Numbered from the stretch's first letter, positions 10,740 to 23,175 are shown. The stretch: DNA of 64,000 nucleotides from Sialis fuliginosa (GCA_961205875.1 OY540818.1:13304761-13368760), one strand, 5' to 3'. Program-made: numbers and translations. The notes: generated by a model not told the origin, from the sequence alone.

Positions 10740-12480
10740 ACTGATTCAAGTGTGTTCAATATGCTCTTTTTACAAGCCGCTTCAGCGATCAATAGCATTT
10801 TGTATTGAATTAAAAATGTAATTGTGTTATTATTTTTAACTATGTATATAGCTGACGAAATATAATAGTTATTAAAAGGTCCTTTGAATTTAACTCAAAT
10901 TGAAGATTGAAAATTATGTTAGTGTTTTATGATAATAACATATTATATGAGTACAAATAATGTTATATATGTTATATACAGTAAAACATCTAGTTTAAGA
11001 AATGGGTTGTGTAGAAGAGATGATTGGTTTTCACTGTATTTTATTTTCATTAATTTTTTACATAAAGACCATATATACATATACTGTCGAATTGAAAACC
11101 TCCTCCTTTTTTTTAAGTCGGTTAAAAATTAATCAACTAACGACATTAAGTCTCTAACTATAACATCACTATAACTAAAAAAATGCATTTTAAGTACACA
11201 TTCTTTATACAAATATATTTTATTAATCGCTACACCTATAATTTATTCTACCTCCTATGATATTTTAAATTCACATCTTAACATCAAACTAAAAGTTTGA
11301 TGTTTATATAGAAAGAAAAAAACTAAAACTACTAACAAATTTAGCGAAAATTGTTAACATTAACGGAGAAAAATTTAAAAGCAGAATACTTTATAAAAAC
11401 ATATAAAACTTGGAAGTATTTAAACGTTTAACAGTACAATTAGTTACAAAGAAGGTAGGAAAAATATTAAAAGCATTTTCAAGTTTTTCATCGTCAGAGA
11501 AAATATACTGCAACGATCTTCTTTTCAATAAACGTTTATGGTAGAGTGAAGTCGAAAATCTCCCCTTTTAAAAACTACCCGGTAAATGTTTGAAATATAA
11601 TTTATTAATTCAAATTTTATGATACACACAACTTTTGAAAGAGTACGAGTATATACATTTATACATTGTATATACATATAATTGTGAACGTTTTCAACAA
11701 AATGACGATATTTTTTACACAATTTTGATAAAAAGCTTGAAATAAAATAAAAAAATAATTGATAATTTACAAAATAATTATATAATTGACTGATTTCATT
11801 AAATAATTTAAATATTATAACAGTACATTAGTTATATATAAATATATGGTTATATAATATAACCTATTGAATTTAAGACAAAAGATACAAAGCATCGAAA
11901 TATTTTACAATTCGGGAAACACCGTTTCTTTATTTTATTTGGCAAAAATATATATTATTTAAAATAACAAAAACTGGAGATAAACCATCAATCACTAAAC
12001 ACAAAGAAGTCTGAATCACAAACTGTGTACATATAATGTATCAATACATTCTCCCTAACAGATGATGTATTTATGGCAATAATAGTTCACACCTTGCTTC
12101 TGTAAGGGATGTTTCAACCCTGAATACAGATACGACAGTCATCCAATAAAATGCTATACACGTTTCTATCATATGTTATTGTGTTTACTTTTATCTGGTC
12201 GATTGTATTTGGTATTATTCTTTTTGATGTGATATATTTTTGTGTATAATTGTAAAACTGGAGTAATATTACGACGTATAATGTCTATATTTATTTTTTA
12301 TGTCAGTTACACTTCTACACTTTTTTTATATTGATTGGAAGCGTAAAAGTAGCTTTAAATATAAAATAATAAAATATAAGTATGCAATTTTTTTTATATT
12401 TTCGATACTTTGAACAGTTATCAGTGGATATTTTCATAAGTTAAAAAAATCATATTATACTTTATTAGAGCCCTAGTAAA
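10740..12480. other. AT-rich intronic stretch
   Basis: No element or gene is recognised. Open frames of about 65 codons are low-complexity AT-rich chance frames. Confidence 0.5.
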
Positions 12481-12504
12481 CTAGTCAAATTTCAAATCTA
12501 GTAA

Positions 12505-12640
12505 ATTTTACTGAAGAAGTCCACTACAATATGCAACAAAACGTTGGCTGACAAAACGACCAAACCGACGCGACTTATACCCATAAGCCAATATCTACAT
12601 CAAGATCACGGTGGAAGCTTTAAGCTTATATACATTGAGT
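12505..12640 (+). repeat. Fragment of a Penelope-like repeat (CTGAAGA...AAACGTTGGC motif)
   Basis: Contains ACTGAAGAAGTCCACTAC, then AAAACGTTGGCTGAC, CCGACGCGACTTATACCC and ATCTACATCAAGATCACGG. The same ordered blocks occur at 14609-14772 (both orientations) and, more eroded, at 55465-55545. The motif CTGAAGATG...CGAAACGTTGG is one I associate with end repeats of Penelope-like retroelements. It resembles a hammerhead ribozyme core (CUGANGA...GAAA) with an extra U before stem II. The family call is from memory of the motif, not from any protein. Confidence 0.4.
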
Positions 12641-14049
12641 TGAAAAACTTATTATAGAAAGATTTAATAATGATATAATATGATATCTCAGGTCAGAGAA
12701 AAAAAAAATTAAAATTGATAAAATATTTACTGAATCCCACCCTGTTTTAAAGAAGTGACACAAAGCCGACTTATAGAGACATTTCTAATCGTGTTATTTG
12801 AGCTTCGATAGGTATTCATCGGAAGATCTTCCCCGTTTCAGGTAAATTCACACATCAATATGACAATAGAAAGCATATCTATAAAATCTGCGCCAAATAT
12901 TTCCAATATCGTGAAATATTCATATTTTTAAATCAGGTAAAAAAAAATAATTTTTATTAACAATGATGATAGTCATTAATATAACGATAGGGTTGTATTG
13001 TATAGTTAAACAATTATAAAAATAACGGTACATATATTTAGAAATTTTAGTTATGAAAAATTACCTTTGAAACAGACAATGGTTGACAATTCCCAATGGC
13101 CCTTTTTGTAAATATTCGTACTATACATAGTACAATGAAAGTAAAATAAAATATATTACTGACCAAAACTGGCCAAACACGTCAAAAGTTAGTTAAGAAA
13201 TAGTTCCATTAATAACAATGTCAAATCATATAGAAATTCTCAAAAAATGTTCAGAAGCCGCCAAAGATGTCAACTAAAAATAAATAAATTAAAAGATTCA
13301 CCCTTAAAATTGGTTGTTCAAATAAAATAGCCCACGTAATATAATGTTGTGTATGTCCAAAACTAAACAGGTCTACTATGATTTCATTCATAATATTTCT
13401 AACCAATATTAACGACTAAATTTCGGCAATCTTTAACACAAAAAGTATTCTATAGACATGGATAGTACAACATCTGACACATGCTTTAGATAGATTGATC
13501 AATAAAGACGAAAATATGTTACAAGATAACATTCTTATCTTCTGTCCTTTACGTTCAAAATTTCCACATTGAGATATCGGTTGTTAGAATGTGTTACATT
13601 TTGGGTATTTTGATAATGTTTTCGTACATTCTAAAGTAAACACGAGAAGAGAAATAGGCTTTCGGAAACTTGAGGATCGGTTGACACCTTTCTCAAAAGA
13701 CCCCCGCTGAGTCTTTAAAAGTGACATCTTCTTTTTAAATTCCTCTTCATATAGGCATTTTCTTGTTATTGTATACTTACATGGATTTTATAGAAACTTT
13801 CATAAATAATATAATGCCAAAGAAGTAGTTTAATAAAACCATTGTTATTATTTTACTTTGAAACTAACAAGGGCAACACTCCAACTTGTTCTTTCAGATT
13901 TTCTTCATATTGAAATATGTTGTAGAGGGGGGTCCCCTGATAACACCTATACCCGGTTTTGGGCGTAGACGGGTAATAGTTTAGAAGATATGACCCAAAA
14001 TATTTTTTAATGCTCGATATATACCTAATTGTTTAAACTATAGCCATAA

Positions 14050-14122
14050 GCGTCTGTTGGCCTAGCGGTAATGATAACAGATCGTTAACCGATAGGTCCG
14101 TGGTTCGATTCCCAGTGTGTGC
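14050..14122 (+). repeat. tRNA-like sequence in left foldback arm
   Basis: Has a box-A-like TTGGCCTAGCGGT (14057-14069) and a box B GGTTCGATTCC (14102-14112) at tRNA-gene spacing, with GTTAA in the anticodon region (Asn-like GTT). The anticodon and acceptor stems do not pair well, so a functional tRNA is unlikely. A tRNA pseudogene captured by the foldback, or a SINE head, fits better. Confidence 0.5.
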
Positions 14123-14608
14123 TTCTTCAATTTTTATTTTTATTTTTAATTGCAAACAGTGACTTTTTTAAAATATATTGTTCTTTTGTAAAATCTTTTA
14201 TGAATTTATTTGTTTTCAATGTTTATTTTATCAAAATGTACAAAATTTTGTTGGTAAACAATTCAATATTGGGATTATAAATAAAAAAATATCATCTATG
14301 CTCAAGTAACTAAAAATAAATAATAAATTCTGCCCTTAAATACGTTACTTGAACAATGGTGTACACTTTTTCGGAGAAATTATCCTAATTCTACTTGCGA
14401 CAAAATCTCTGACGCCGTCGTTGGCACAACCAGAATAAACAATAAATTTTTAATCGAAATACCGTTAGCTCTAAAGGGTTTATTCAGCCCCTTTGTGTCA
14501 ACTATCATCTAGACCACCCGCAATTAAAGCCAACCAGACCATTATTATGACAAATATGTTTTTTTTTCATATGAATCAAAATAATTATTAATATAAATGT
14601 AGTAACTG

Positions 14609-14772
14609 GATCTTGGATTCTGGGTGTATGCCGCGTCGATTTGACCGTGTTATCGGCCAACGTTTCGTCACACATTGCAGTGAACATCTTCAGGGCTCTT
14701 CTAAAAGAAGACGCAGCTTACACCCAAAACCCAAGATCTATATCAAGATCACCGCTGTAGGATCAAGACTCG
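14609..14772. mobile_element. Penelope-like fragment inserted head-to-head, with 17-bp target duplication
   Basis: The direct repeat tataaatgtagtaactg occurs at 14592-14608 and 14773-14789 and bounds the insert exactly. The insert is itself partly palindromic. Its left half, read on the minus strand, gives CCCTGAAGATGTTCACTG, then GACGAAACGTTGGCC, ATCGACGCGGC and TACACCCAGAATCCAAGATC. Its right half repeats gacgcagcttacacccaaaa and cccaagatctatatcaagat in the plus direction. Inverted partial end repeats are a habit of Penelope-like retroelements. The insertion lies in the centre of the foldback and so is younger than it. Confidence 0.6.
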
Positions 14773-15024
14773 TATAAATGTAGTAACTGTGTTAATTTTC
14801 AATCTTTTATAAAATGTTCCTAGTGTACAACCGTTCATAAATAAACGTTTACAATTTTTACAATATTGAATTGTTTACCAACAAAATTTTGTACATTTGT
14901 ACATTTTGATTAAAGAAACATTGAAAACAAATAAATTCATAAAATATTTTACAAAAGAACAATATATTTTTTAAAAGTCACTGTTTGTAATTAAAAATAA
15001 AAATAAAAATTGAAGAGCACAACA

Positions 15025-15095
15025 ACACACTGGGAATCGAACCACGGACCTATCGGTTAACGATCTGTTATCATTACCGCTAGGCCAACAGACGC
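15025..15095 (-). repeat. tRNA-like sequence in right foldback arm
   Basis: Inverted partner of the tRNA-like sequence at 14050. It carries the same box-A and box-B strings and the same TTAACCGATAGG region, with slight divergence after box B (aacaacacac insertion-like difference). Confidence 0.5.
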
Positions 15096-15334
15096 TTATG
15101 GCTATAGTTTAAACAATTAGGTATATATGCAGCATTAAAAAATATTTTGGGTCATATCTTCTAAACTATTACCCGTCTACGCCCAAAACCGGGTATAGGT
15201 GTTATCAGGGGACCCCCCTCTACAACATATTTCAATATGAAGAAAATCAGAAAGAACAAGTTGGAGTGTTGCCCTTGTAAGTGTAAATAAACATTATTTA
15301 TAAGGGTTTATTATGTGAATAATATAATCTATAA

Positions 15335-15430
15335 TATATATAAAATGCAATGTCTGTCTGTCTGTCCGTTAGTGCGCTTATCACTCGAGAACCACTTATT
15401 CGATTTACATGTTTAAAAAAATCTAAATCG
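15335..15430 (+). repeat. Head fragment of repeat family K
   Basis: ataaaatgcaatgtctgtct followed by gtctgtccgt and tatcactcgagaaccactta closely follows the 5' part of the family member at 61630. The rest of the element is missing, so this is a truncated copy. Confidence 0.55.
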
Positions 15431-17080
15431 TTAAATATTGAACAATATAATATAATCAGAAGTTGTCTGCTACAATAAAGGTCAGAATCGCTTACAACAG
15501 ATTCGAAAATATTAAGACAAACATCATATACGCCCATTTCATTAATTAATTTTATATCAAGTTTAACATATTTAAATACTAAAATTCGGAATATAAAATA
15601 TTTATTATATTACCACAAAATCTACTTAAACAATTTTCAATAGATTACATATTAATTTAATCGCATAAATATATATGAGTACTAACTAACGAAACGTACT
15701 TATTTATCTCTGTCTTTGTTTGGTACATGAAGAAATGATTTAAATATTATAATAATTAAATGGGAGAACCCTACTAAGCTTTTGATAAGCGAATATCAAT
15801 GAAAACTGGTCGACCACTTCTGCCTTTCACTGTACATAGTACCTACATATAAATACTTAACATGAATCAATAAAGAATCTGTATAACATATCTTATGTAA
15901 GTTCTATCGAGCATAGATAATTCCACGAAAGAATGATCCACACGTGCTTTTAAAAGGACAGATGATTCTGTGAAGATCAGGATGAAGATAAATGAATGGT
16001 TCACACCTACTTTGTGTAATAAGACCGCTGACTATACGTTAATCTTTCAAAAATCCAGCGGTCCTTAACATTCAACACTGGATTATTAAAATCACTTTAC
16101 TTGTAACTTTCAACATAATAATATTTAAATGAGATCAATAATAAATCATTTTACTTAAAGTTATAAACTATAAATCTGATAGATTTTAACTGTGAATAAG
16201 AAAATAACATTTTTGAAGTTATACTTCTTTAGGCGCACCGTGTACATATTTTTTCCTGAGTAGTGAATAAGTTAATGTTGTCAAACTTGGATATGAAACG
16301 CTCATTCGGATAAACTCGAGGGAATTGTCTATTTGGAACTATCGTCTCTCGTACAGTACATACTAAATACAATTGTAATTTAAAAGCATATTTGCATATT
16401 ATAAATTTTCAACTGACGCCTCTGGGATAATATGCATGGAAATAACGATTGTGACATTTAAGAAAAGTTGGCCGCCGTAAAATTTTGGTAATACTTTAAT
16501 ATACGGATTAGTATTGGTTGTTATGTATCCACAGTCTTTCCTAATCTAAGCTTTTACATGATTCCTTTTATTTTATTTAACATCGCCATCTATCAATACA
16601 CAGAATAACTACACGACAACAATTTACAACGGATTAACGTGTGAAGTGTTAAAAATCTAGTTGTCTTAGCACTCAGAGACGTTCTATTGTAGCAGTTTAT
16701 TGTCTGCAGTCAGGGATTCTTTGTTAATTTGTTTTAATGCACTTTTTCTTTACGACTTTGTTACAAAGCTGTGTTACAAGATCCACGATTGTCATGTGAG
16801 TTTTTTTTTGTAATAATGAATGCAAGTTTGTAAAGCAGAAAATTATAAAATGTATATTCATGAGTGACTGAAAATTGTAAAAATATTCATAAGTATTGAT
16901 AAGTCATCCTTTGTGTAAATTCGTTTATAAGTATTTATACATTTGGTACAAATGCCTACTTATTCTTCTGAACATTTTGTTTGTATTGGTTGAATATACT
17001 CGTAATGACTTCTATGAATGTTACGCGTATATATGTAAATAATTCAAAACAACTCAATGATTTTTAATAATAGATATTTA
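15430..17080. other. Mostly AT-rich intronic stretch
   Basis: No gene is seen. At 15940-16090 a more complex patch holds ccacacgtgc (E-box CACGTG) and an imperfect hairpin (agaccgctgac / ccagcggtcct). At about 16580-16595 the string catcgccatctatc resembles a short motif also present at 5378 (gcaccatctagcg). Confidence 0.35.
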
Positions 17081-17084
17081 TAAT

Positions 17085-17335
17085 AAATAATTTTTTTTTT
17101 TTTTAATTAAGTAGTAAGCAAATAGAATAGAAATAAACAAACAAAAATAGGAAAAAAATTTAAAAAATAAAACATAAAATAACAACAGAAATAAAAATAA
17201 AAATAAACACAAGAAAAAAAATATATATATAATATATAACTATTATATTATAATATATAACACTACAGTTCAAGTCTGGCTGAGGGGCTACGCCCGATGG
17301 CCAATAATTTAAATTAAAAAAAAAAAAAAAAATTT
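17085..17335. repeat. A-rich low-complexity tract
   Basis: Runs of t and a followed by repeated aaataaaaataaaaataaa-type sequence, with one GC-rich island (tggctgaggggctacgcccg, about 17278) before a 19-base A run. It could be the remains of a retroposed tail, but no body is recognised. Confidence 0.5.
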
Positions 17336-17794
17336 TAGTAGAAAGTAGAAATAAAATATTAAATTACAAGAATAATATTGAAATGTTATCATTTTTTTGA
17401 TAATAAAAACCTATATAGATAACTTATTGTTAGATAAGTGATATTTTTGTATTGATGTCGCAATTTTCTTTAAAATGTTATAATAACAATACGCTATCAA
17501 GTTTAAAAATTATTAACAACCGCAAAAATAGTTGAAATAATTTGATAAGGATTTTGGTTTGTGTCCCGCACCTCAAAATTATGAACAAATATTCAGGACT
17601 AAGTAACTACATAGAAATGACTAACACTTGAAAATGTGCGTTTGATTAAAAAAAAAAAAATTAGTACTTAATTATAAGCAACGAGAGAAAATATTATGTT
17701 AACCAATAATATTATTGAATATAATAAATCGGTCTGAAAAAAGATAATATTTACGAATTTACAATAGAATATATCGTCGTTATATATAGGCAAT

Positions 17795-18000
17795 ACTATA
17801 ATCCATTTTGAAAATTGTTTGTGTTGTCTGTCTGTTTGTTCCGACTTGATATGAAAACTACGGAACCGATTTTGATGAGGTTTTCACTGTTAGAAAATAT
17901 GGAGACGTGTTTTTAGAGCAGTCAGTCGTGCGGGAAAACACCGATTGTGCAATAAACGCAGGAGAAGCCGCAAAGAAAATTTTAGTTAAAGAAATAAAAA
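17795..18000 (+). repeat. Dispersed insect repeat fragment
   Basis: Reads tgtctgtctgtttgttccga, aactacggaaccgattttga and gaggttttcactgttag. This is the usual wording of insect dispersed elements (gtctgtctg, ccgattttgatgag). It is truncated and non-coding. Confidence 0.5.
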
Positions 18001-18235
18001 ACTGATTTTCAGTAGAGAGTAACTAGAGTTAGAATATTTTGTTTTGCAATTTATTGATAAGTAGGATATACATATGTATACTAACTATTATGATAGTATA
18101 GAAAATCGATAAAACGTGAACTTATATACATATGTCCCATACTATAAAATTATAATTTTTACCAAAAGTCGTAAAATTTACAAAATACATTTTTTTCTGT
18201 GTAGAACCTAATGATCCGATGAATACCTACTGAAG

Positions 18236-18475
18236 AAGCGTTATGGGAACATCCCGTGGTGTCCAGATTCGTCACGAACAGACTTTGTGTAAATCCCTTG
18301 CGTGTGTGACATTTACGAGTACTTTTGTTAACGCGCGGACACCTCCGGCCGCTTTAAACCATTTATCTTGGCCACTATCTGTGACCACTCGGCCGCGCTA
18401 CCGCCAGGATCAACACAACACATTCCTCACACGTCTCAGGACATCGATATTATCTGTGCCACTACACTGTTAAAA
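18236..18475. promoter_or_regulatory. GC-richer intronic island, candidate enhancer
   Basis: A 240-bp block with gcgcggacacctccggccgc, ggccactatctgtgaccact and cggccgcgctaccgccagg. It is unlike its AT-rich flanks and lacks repeat features. A 76-codon plus frame has no recognised homology or splice context. Constraint is inferred from composition. Confidence 0.35.
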
Positions 18476-19080
18476 TCATGCCTAGCTAGCTTTGCTTTTG
18501 TTAACGATTTTGTATGAACGATTTGGGTTTTTAAATTTGAAAGATGAATTTAATCTGATGGCAAAGATGTATTATCTAAAATTTTATATACTTAAAAAAA
18601 ATTGAATTTTCACCAGTAAAGTTGCAATATCTCAAATTATTTATTTCAAATTTTTATTTTTAAAGAAGATTAAGGTGGTAAGCTACTGCTTTCAAGGGGG
18701 TAAGTGGTAAAAGCGGATTACCTATACTAATGTGCATTTCAGAAATAGTAGTGGACAATTAAAACTTATATAAAAATATTACTCTATATTTCAAAACATT
18801 TAAAAAAATATATTTAGTTAGTACTAATATCGTATAGTATAATCATAACAATGCAGCGTTGCCACAGTTCTTACTGAAGATCACAGTAGGTAGATAAACC
18901 AAACATCTGGGTAAAAAAATAGGAGACATCTAGCTTTGTAATTTAATTTTTATCAAAGATATACTCTTATAAAATATAGAAGATTGTCCATATTTCGTAA
19001 CTGATTGTATATTAAATTTACGTAATGTATAGGAAAAAAAATGTATATTTAATGTAAGCATAAAAATTATTAATTAGAGC

Positions 19081-19101
19081 GGGAGCGGGAGGGGGGGGGG
19101 T
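19081..19101. repeat. G-rich simple repeat
   Basis: gcgggagcgggaggggggg-type sequence containing a G run of about ten bases, isolated in AT-rich DNA. Confidence 0.7.
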
Positions 19102-19384
19102 ATTTCAGTGAGGGCTTAGGCTATAGTCTTTTTAGCTTATTGGTTAATCTGTTGCTGATCCTGCAGTCTATTAATAAACTGTTTTCAAATTTCAATATAT
19201 ATTTCAAAACTTGTCGCACATATTTATTTTTAGAAAAGCATTCTATTTTCAAATTCAATCAGACCGAAAACAAATAACATACATATAATAAAATTTATCA
19301 CAGTTTGAGATTTCTCTCGTGGGGTAGAAGACAATAGACCATATGTGGATAATCAGAATTCGATATAACAACTTGCAATAATCT

Positions 19385-19620
19385 TTGACCCTTGTCCCTT
19401 GCAACCCACCCACACACTGTCGATCAGTAAATCATATATATTAAACAATATCTGTTTGACCTTTATGTGTACACTTTACAAATTGTTATGGCCATCAACA
19501 TCTTGTGTTTATAAGTCTACACGTGTTTCGTGTGTGGCATATGTGAATGATCGCATTGTTAAGATATTGGGGAAGATGTTGATGGCGCCTGCTTGGTTAA
19601 GATTTATATTAGTTGAAATC
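19385..19620. other. Moderately complex intronic stretch
   Basis: Contains gcaacccacccacacactg and tctacacgtgtttcgtgtgt (E-box CACGTG). An 88-codon frame on the plus strand shows no recognisable domain. Possible regulatory DNA, weakly supported. Confidence 0.2.
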
Positions 19621-19811
19621 ATGTTTCGTGAAAAATTAATTTCATTCTTAATTTGTGATAGATAACGTTTATTTTTTTGTATAATAGTAGTGAAAATCTT
19701 TGAACTATTTTATCTATTGCTTCTTAACCTCGTAACAGTGGCGCCGATTCTCGGATATTCTTTTTTAAATAATTAAGTAATGGAGGGGACTACATATACA
19801 TATTCATTTCA

Positions 19812-20060
19812 GTAGCTGTTTATTGCTTCCTCGCCATATCGAAGATACGAGAAGCTTTGTGATAATTTTAAAATGAGGAAGAAACATACATAGATACATA
19901 CATAACTCATGAACCACCGAACCGATATTAATGAAACATGGTTGGTTGGTTGGGTACGGCTTGAAGAAGTGTGTAGAGGGGAGGGATTACATCTCAAAAC
20001 ATTAAATTTTTAGCACGAAGAAGCACTGTGCATTTACTTGGCAGATTTTTTTTATAGTTA
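19812..20060 (+). repeat. Dispersed repeat family J, copy 2
   Basis: Shares ordered blocks with 8016-8460 in the opposite orientation: gcttcctcgccatatcgaag, gagaagctttgtgataattt, cataactcatgaaccaccga, gatattaatgaaacatgg and gcactgtgcatttacttggc. It is non-coding and shorter than copy 1 in the spacer between the second and third blocks. Confidence 0.6.
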
Positions 20061-22960
20061 CTTCATTGTGGTATTTGTTTTCCGTTACTTCAGTATTTAA
20101 AATTATAACATATAAAAAAAATTGTAAAATTAGACATTAACCGATTTGTACCTACATACCTAATAATATTATTTTTAACTGACCCCTAAATTTCAAACTA
20201 CTTCTTTAAAATGGTACAAATATTTGCGAATTTGTTCGATATTTTGTATCTGCTTGAAGCAGTGGATACCAATATTTACTATCCAAATATTTTTTATACT
20301 CACGGGAATTTAAAATTAAATTAAAAATTAAACCTAATTCACTTAATAAATAATTCACAAAATCCATTTTTTGAGTAGAAGATTAAAGCATGTTTTCAAT
20401 TTAGTTAACAAATACTTGAAATCTACACGGAGAAAACTGAGACTCAAAATTTAGGAAAAATTATAATTCAATAAAAATTTATTTAAAGACATATTGAAAG
20501 CAGTTTTTTCCATGTAGTATAAGGTATGATTTTTTCGGAACAAAATCACTATATAAGATTTTTGTTATAAAAATTAGCTAATACAACTTAACACTTCAGT
20601 TATTGAAGCTAAAATGATTACACTTTCAGTTCTATAAAATCGTTTATAAAATGATGAAACTACTCAATGATAAATCGTTGGTAATTATCAGCATGCTCGA
20701 CCAAACTCTAGGGGGTTCATTTATAGAGAGGAGGGTTGTGATTATAAAAGGGTATGGCATCCACGCTCGGGGATGATTTTACGTCATAACTCAGCGGTTT
20801 AATGATAAATTTACCCCTTCCATATTGTCCACTGCACACTGGACGTACATATATGACAAAAAATATTACTCAAATTCATCAACGTAAATACTAAAGTACC
20901 TTCAAACAAAATTATGTATATCTATGTACATACAAACGAATCTATACAAAATTATGATTTATTTTGTTTAATTACTTCCATAAAGTATATGTTTGTATAT
21001 AATCTATGTATGGATGCAAAAGAATAAAAAAAAAACAACAAAATAATCAGTAGGTTAAAATTTTGTTAGTAAAATTGATAAGTCCTATTAACAACACAGC
21101 AATATATAGGTACGTTAATATCATATTCAGCGATATAACAATGTCAAAGCAATATTTCATACTGATTAGAAATGGAAAATATATACACACACATGCATAA
21201 AAACAATATTGTTATTGCATACATGAGAGAGAGGAATTATAATACAAGATAAATAAAAGATTTGACGAAGTAAACGGGAAATTTGTAAATTCGAACCGGA
21301 AGTAGCGGTTAAATGCTATAAATTAATGGCGATAGTGTACATGTGAATGCAGATATTTTTAATTAGATATTAATATTGAAATTATAGATGTGTAATATAT
21401 AATGTATTTATTATTTTTTTATACTTTCTTATACTATGTATATAAAATATACATATAATATAATAAGTATTGTTATGCCGATTTTTTTTGAAATCCGGAT
21501 TTTGATGTAATTAATTAATTAATTAATTATTAATTAATTAAACTAGAAACACGTGCACTGTTCACTGTCAGTATTACGTATAAGAAAGTCTCGTGGCTCC
21601 CATGGCAGATATATTTAATAGCAAAAACCTGTTAAAATCATAAAATTTTGTTGGCGTTTTGTTTATCCTCGTTTATAATTGAATCATTATTATTTTTTAA
21701 ATCATAAAATTGGATATGCTTAAAAACGCCTTAAACAAAAGTCTTATGTATATATATTTTCTACTTGTAAAAATTAAAACTGCTTATTCTAGCGCAATTC
21801 CTAGATATTTCTCTATCCTTTACATATCCTATACATAATTGGATTAATCTTCCTTTTTCAATATAACTTACAAAATTTTAACGCAATTTTTCAAACAACT
21901 AATACTTCCTTTCTGCGATTAGTTTTGGGGATGTAAACCCTTTTTCCATACATTACTTTCGGTATCTGTCAATCAAATCGACACCTGGTAAAGGGATGAA
22001 TACAATTTGGGGCGAATTATGTGATATTTTTTACATCTCTTAACACGTTTTCAATAAAGGTATAAGTAATGCAATTCTAGATTTACCCAATTTCGGAAAA
22101 CCGTTTCGAATTCTTACAAAAGAATAAAATAGCTTGATCGCATTTGAAGTTTATTTGAAAATACTCGTCTCGTATTTGAAGTAGATTCTTGTAATATAAT
22201 AAAGGTAATTTCATACAGTGTGATTTTAGACAATCACTTAAACTGCTGTTTTTTATTTCTAGTTAGGGTAAAAATTTATTTAAGGGGATATGTTTTGAGG
22301 AAATTTGATACATAAAGGAAAAGGATTTAAAATTTCGTAAATTTAATATTTGAAAAATTATTTATTAATTTTGTTTATAACGTTGCGAGTCCTTGAGAAT
22401 TAGAATTAAAAAAAAAATTAATCTTTGTACCAAAAATTAATCTATAATTTTTTTCGTAAATATATATCTGCATAGGAAAAGTTCCCCCCTCTCCTTTGAA
22501 ATTTAATCGAAAAATTCATAATATTTAAATAGTTTGGAAAAATTATCCCCTTATATGTATGTTATCGAATTTTTCGTGGCCTTATCGTCCAAAAAATCAA
22601 AAAGAGTCTTCATCATCAAAAATTTTATAAGAGTAAAATATAAATAAAATGTTATTCAATTTTTTTTCTGTCTACTCCCCTCCCCTACCATGAAGTCTAA
22701 TTGTCTACAATGCCTAATATATAACACGCCAATGACTGCACACTAAAAAATATATTTTTATTTATTTAAATGGTTAACTATAGATTTTAATTTCAAATAC
22801 AAACAAAAATTAAACTAACATTCACAAAGCACGTGTAAAAAATAATATATAGAAATGTTAAAATCGAGTAAGGAGACAACTACATGTATGTATATTATAT
22901 ATCTACTCTATTATTATAATTTAAATTGTTTCCTTTTATAATTCCAGTTACACAGTTTTT
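20060..22960. other. AT-rich intronic stretch
   Basis: No gene. A (ttaa)n run lies at about 21510-21543. A patch at 20700-20850 (actctagggggttcattta, catccacgctcggggatg, acgtcataactcagcgg) is more complex and could be regulatory. Otherwise no structure is recognised. Confidence 0.45.
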
Positions 22961-22964
22961 GTTA

Positions 22965-23175
22965 AGGTAATTCCTTTGACCGACGGTCATCTCAGTTCGG
23001 TCTTCAGTTAAATGACAATCAATTGTCAATCTGTCACATGATCATCAAAGCTGAACGCACCCTTATTGTTGTTTACACGAAACGTGGGATACGTGTTTAT
23101 CTGTCATAACAGTACCGGTTTAGTTGCAAAATTTCGTTACAGGAAATATGTAATTCAATTTGCCAAATGTAGATC
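22965..23175. promoter_or_regulatory. Motif-dense intronic block, candidate enhancer
   Basis: Complex sequence with tgacaatcaattgtcaat (a palindrome around CAATTG), ctgtcacatgatcatcaaag (TGACAG- and TGAT-type homothorax/extradenticle-like sites), an E-box CATATG-like neighbour and cgtgggat, close to a Su(H) core. It lies about 3.1 kb downstream, in gene order, of the first PR-domain exon. Motif matches this short occur by chance; the density is the argument. Confidence 0.35.

Larger units (their letters stand above)
13864..15281. mobile_element. ~1.4-kb foldback element with tRNA-like arms and a nested insertion
   Basis: The arms 13864-14283 and 14857-15281 are inverted copies. The outer end is acaagggcaacactccaact. 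Then follow tatttcaatatg (mirrored), gttgtagaggggggtcccct, acccggttttgggcgtagac, the tRNA-like segment, tgaaaaca-type sequence and ccaacaaaattttgtacat. Mismatches are few. The ~570-bp centre is not symmetric and carries a younger insertion at 14609-14772. No protein is encoded. The size and self-complementarity would let a single strand fold into a hairpin over 400 bp long. Confidence 0.85.

Noticed and set aside
14050-15095. Two functional tRNA-Asn genes
   Set aside because: Box A and B are good, but the anticodon, acceptor and T stems do not pair properly, and both lie in arms of a transposon-like hairpin.
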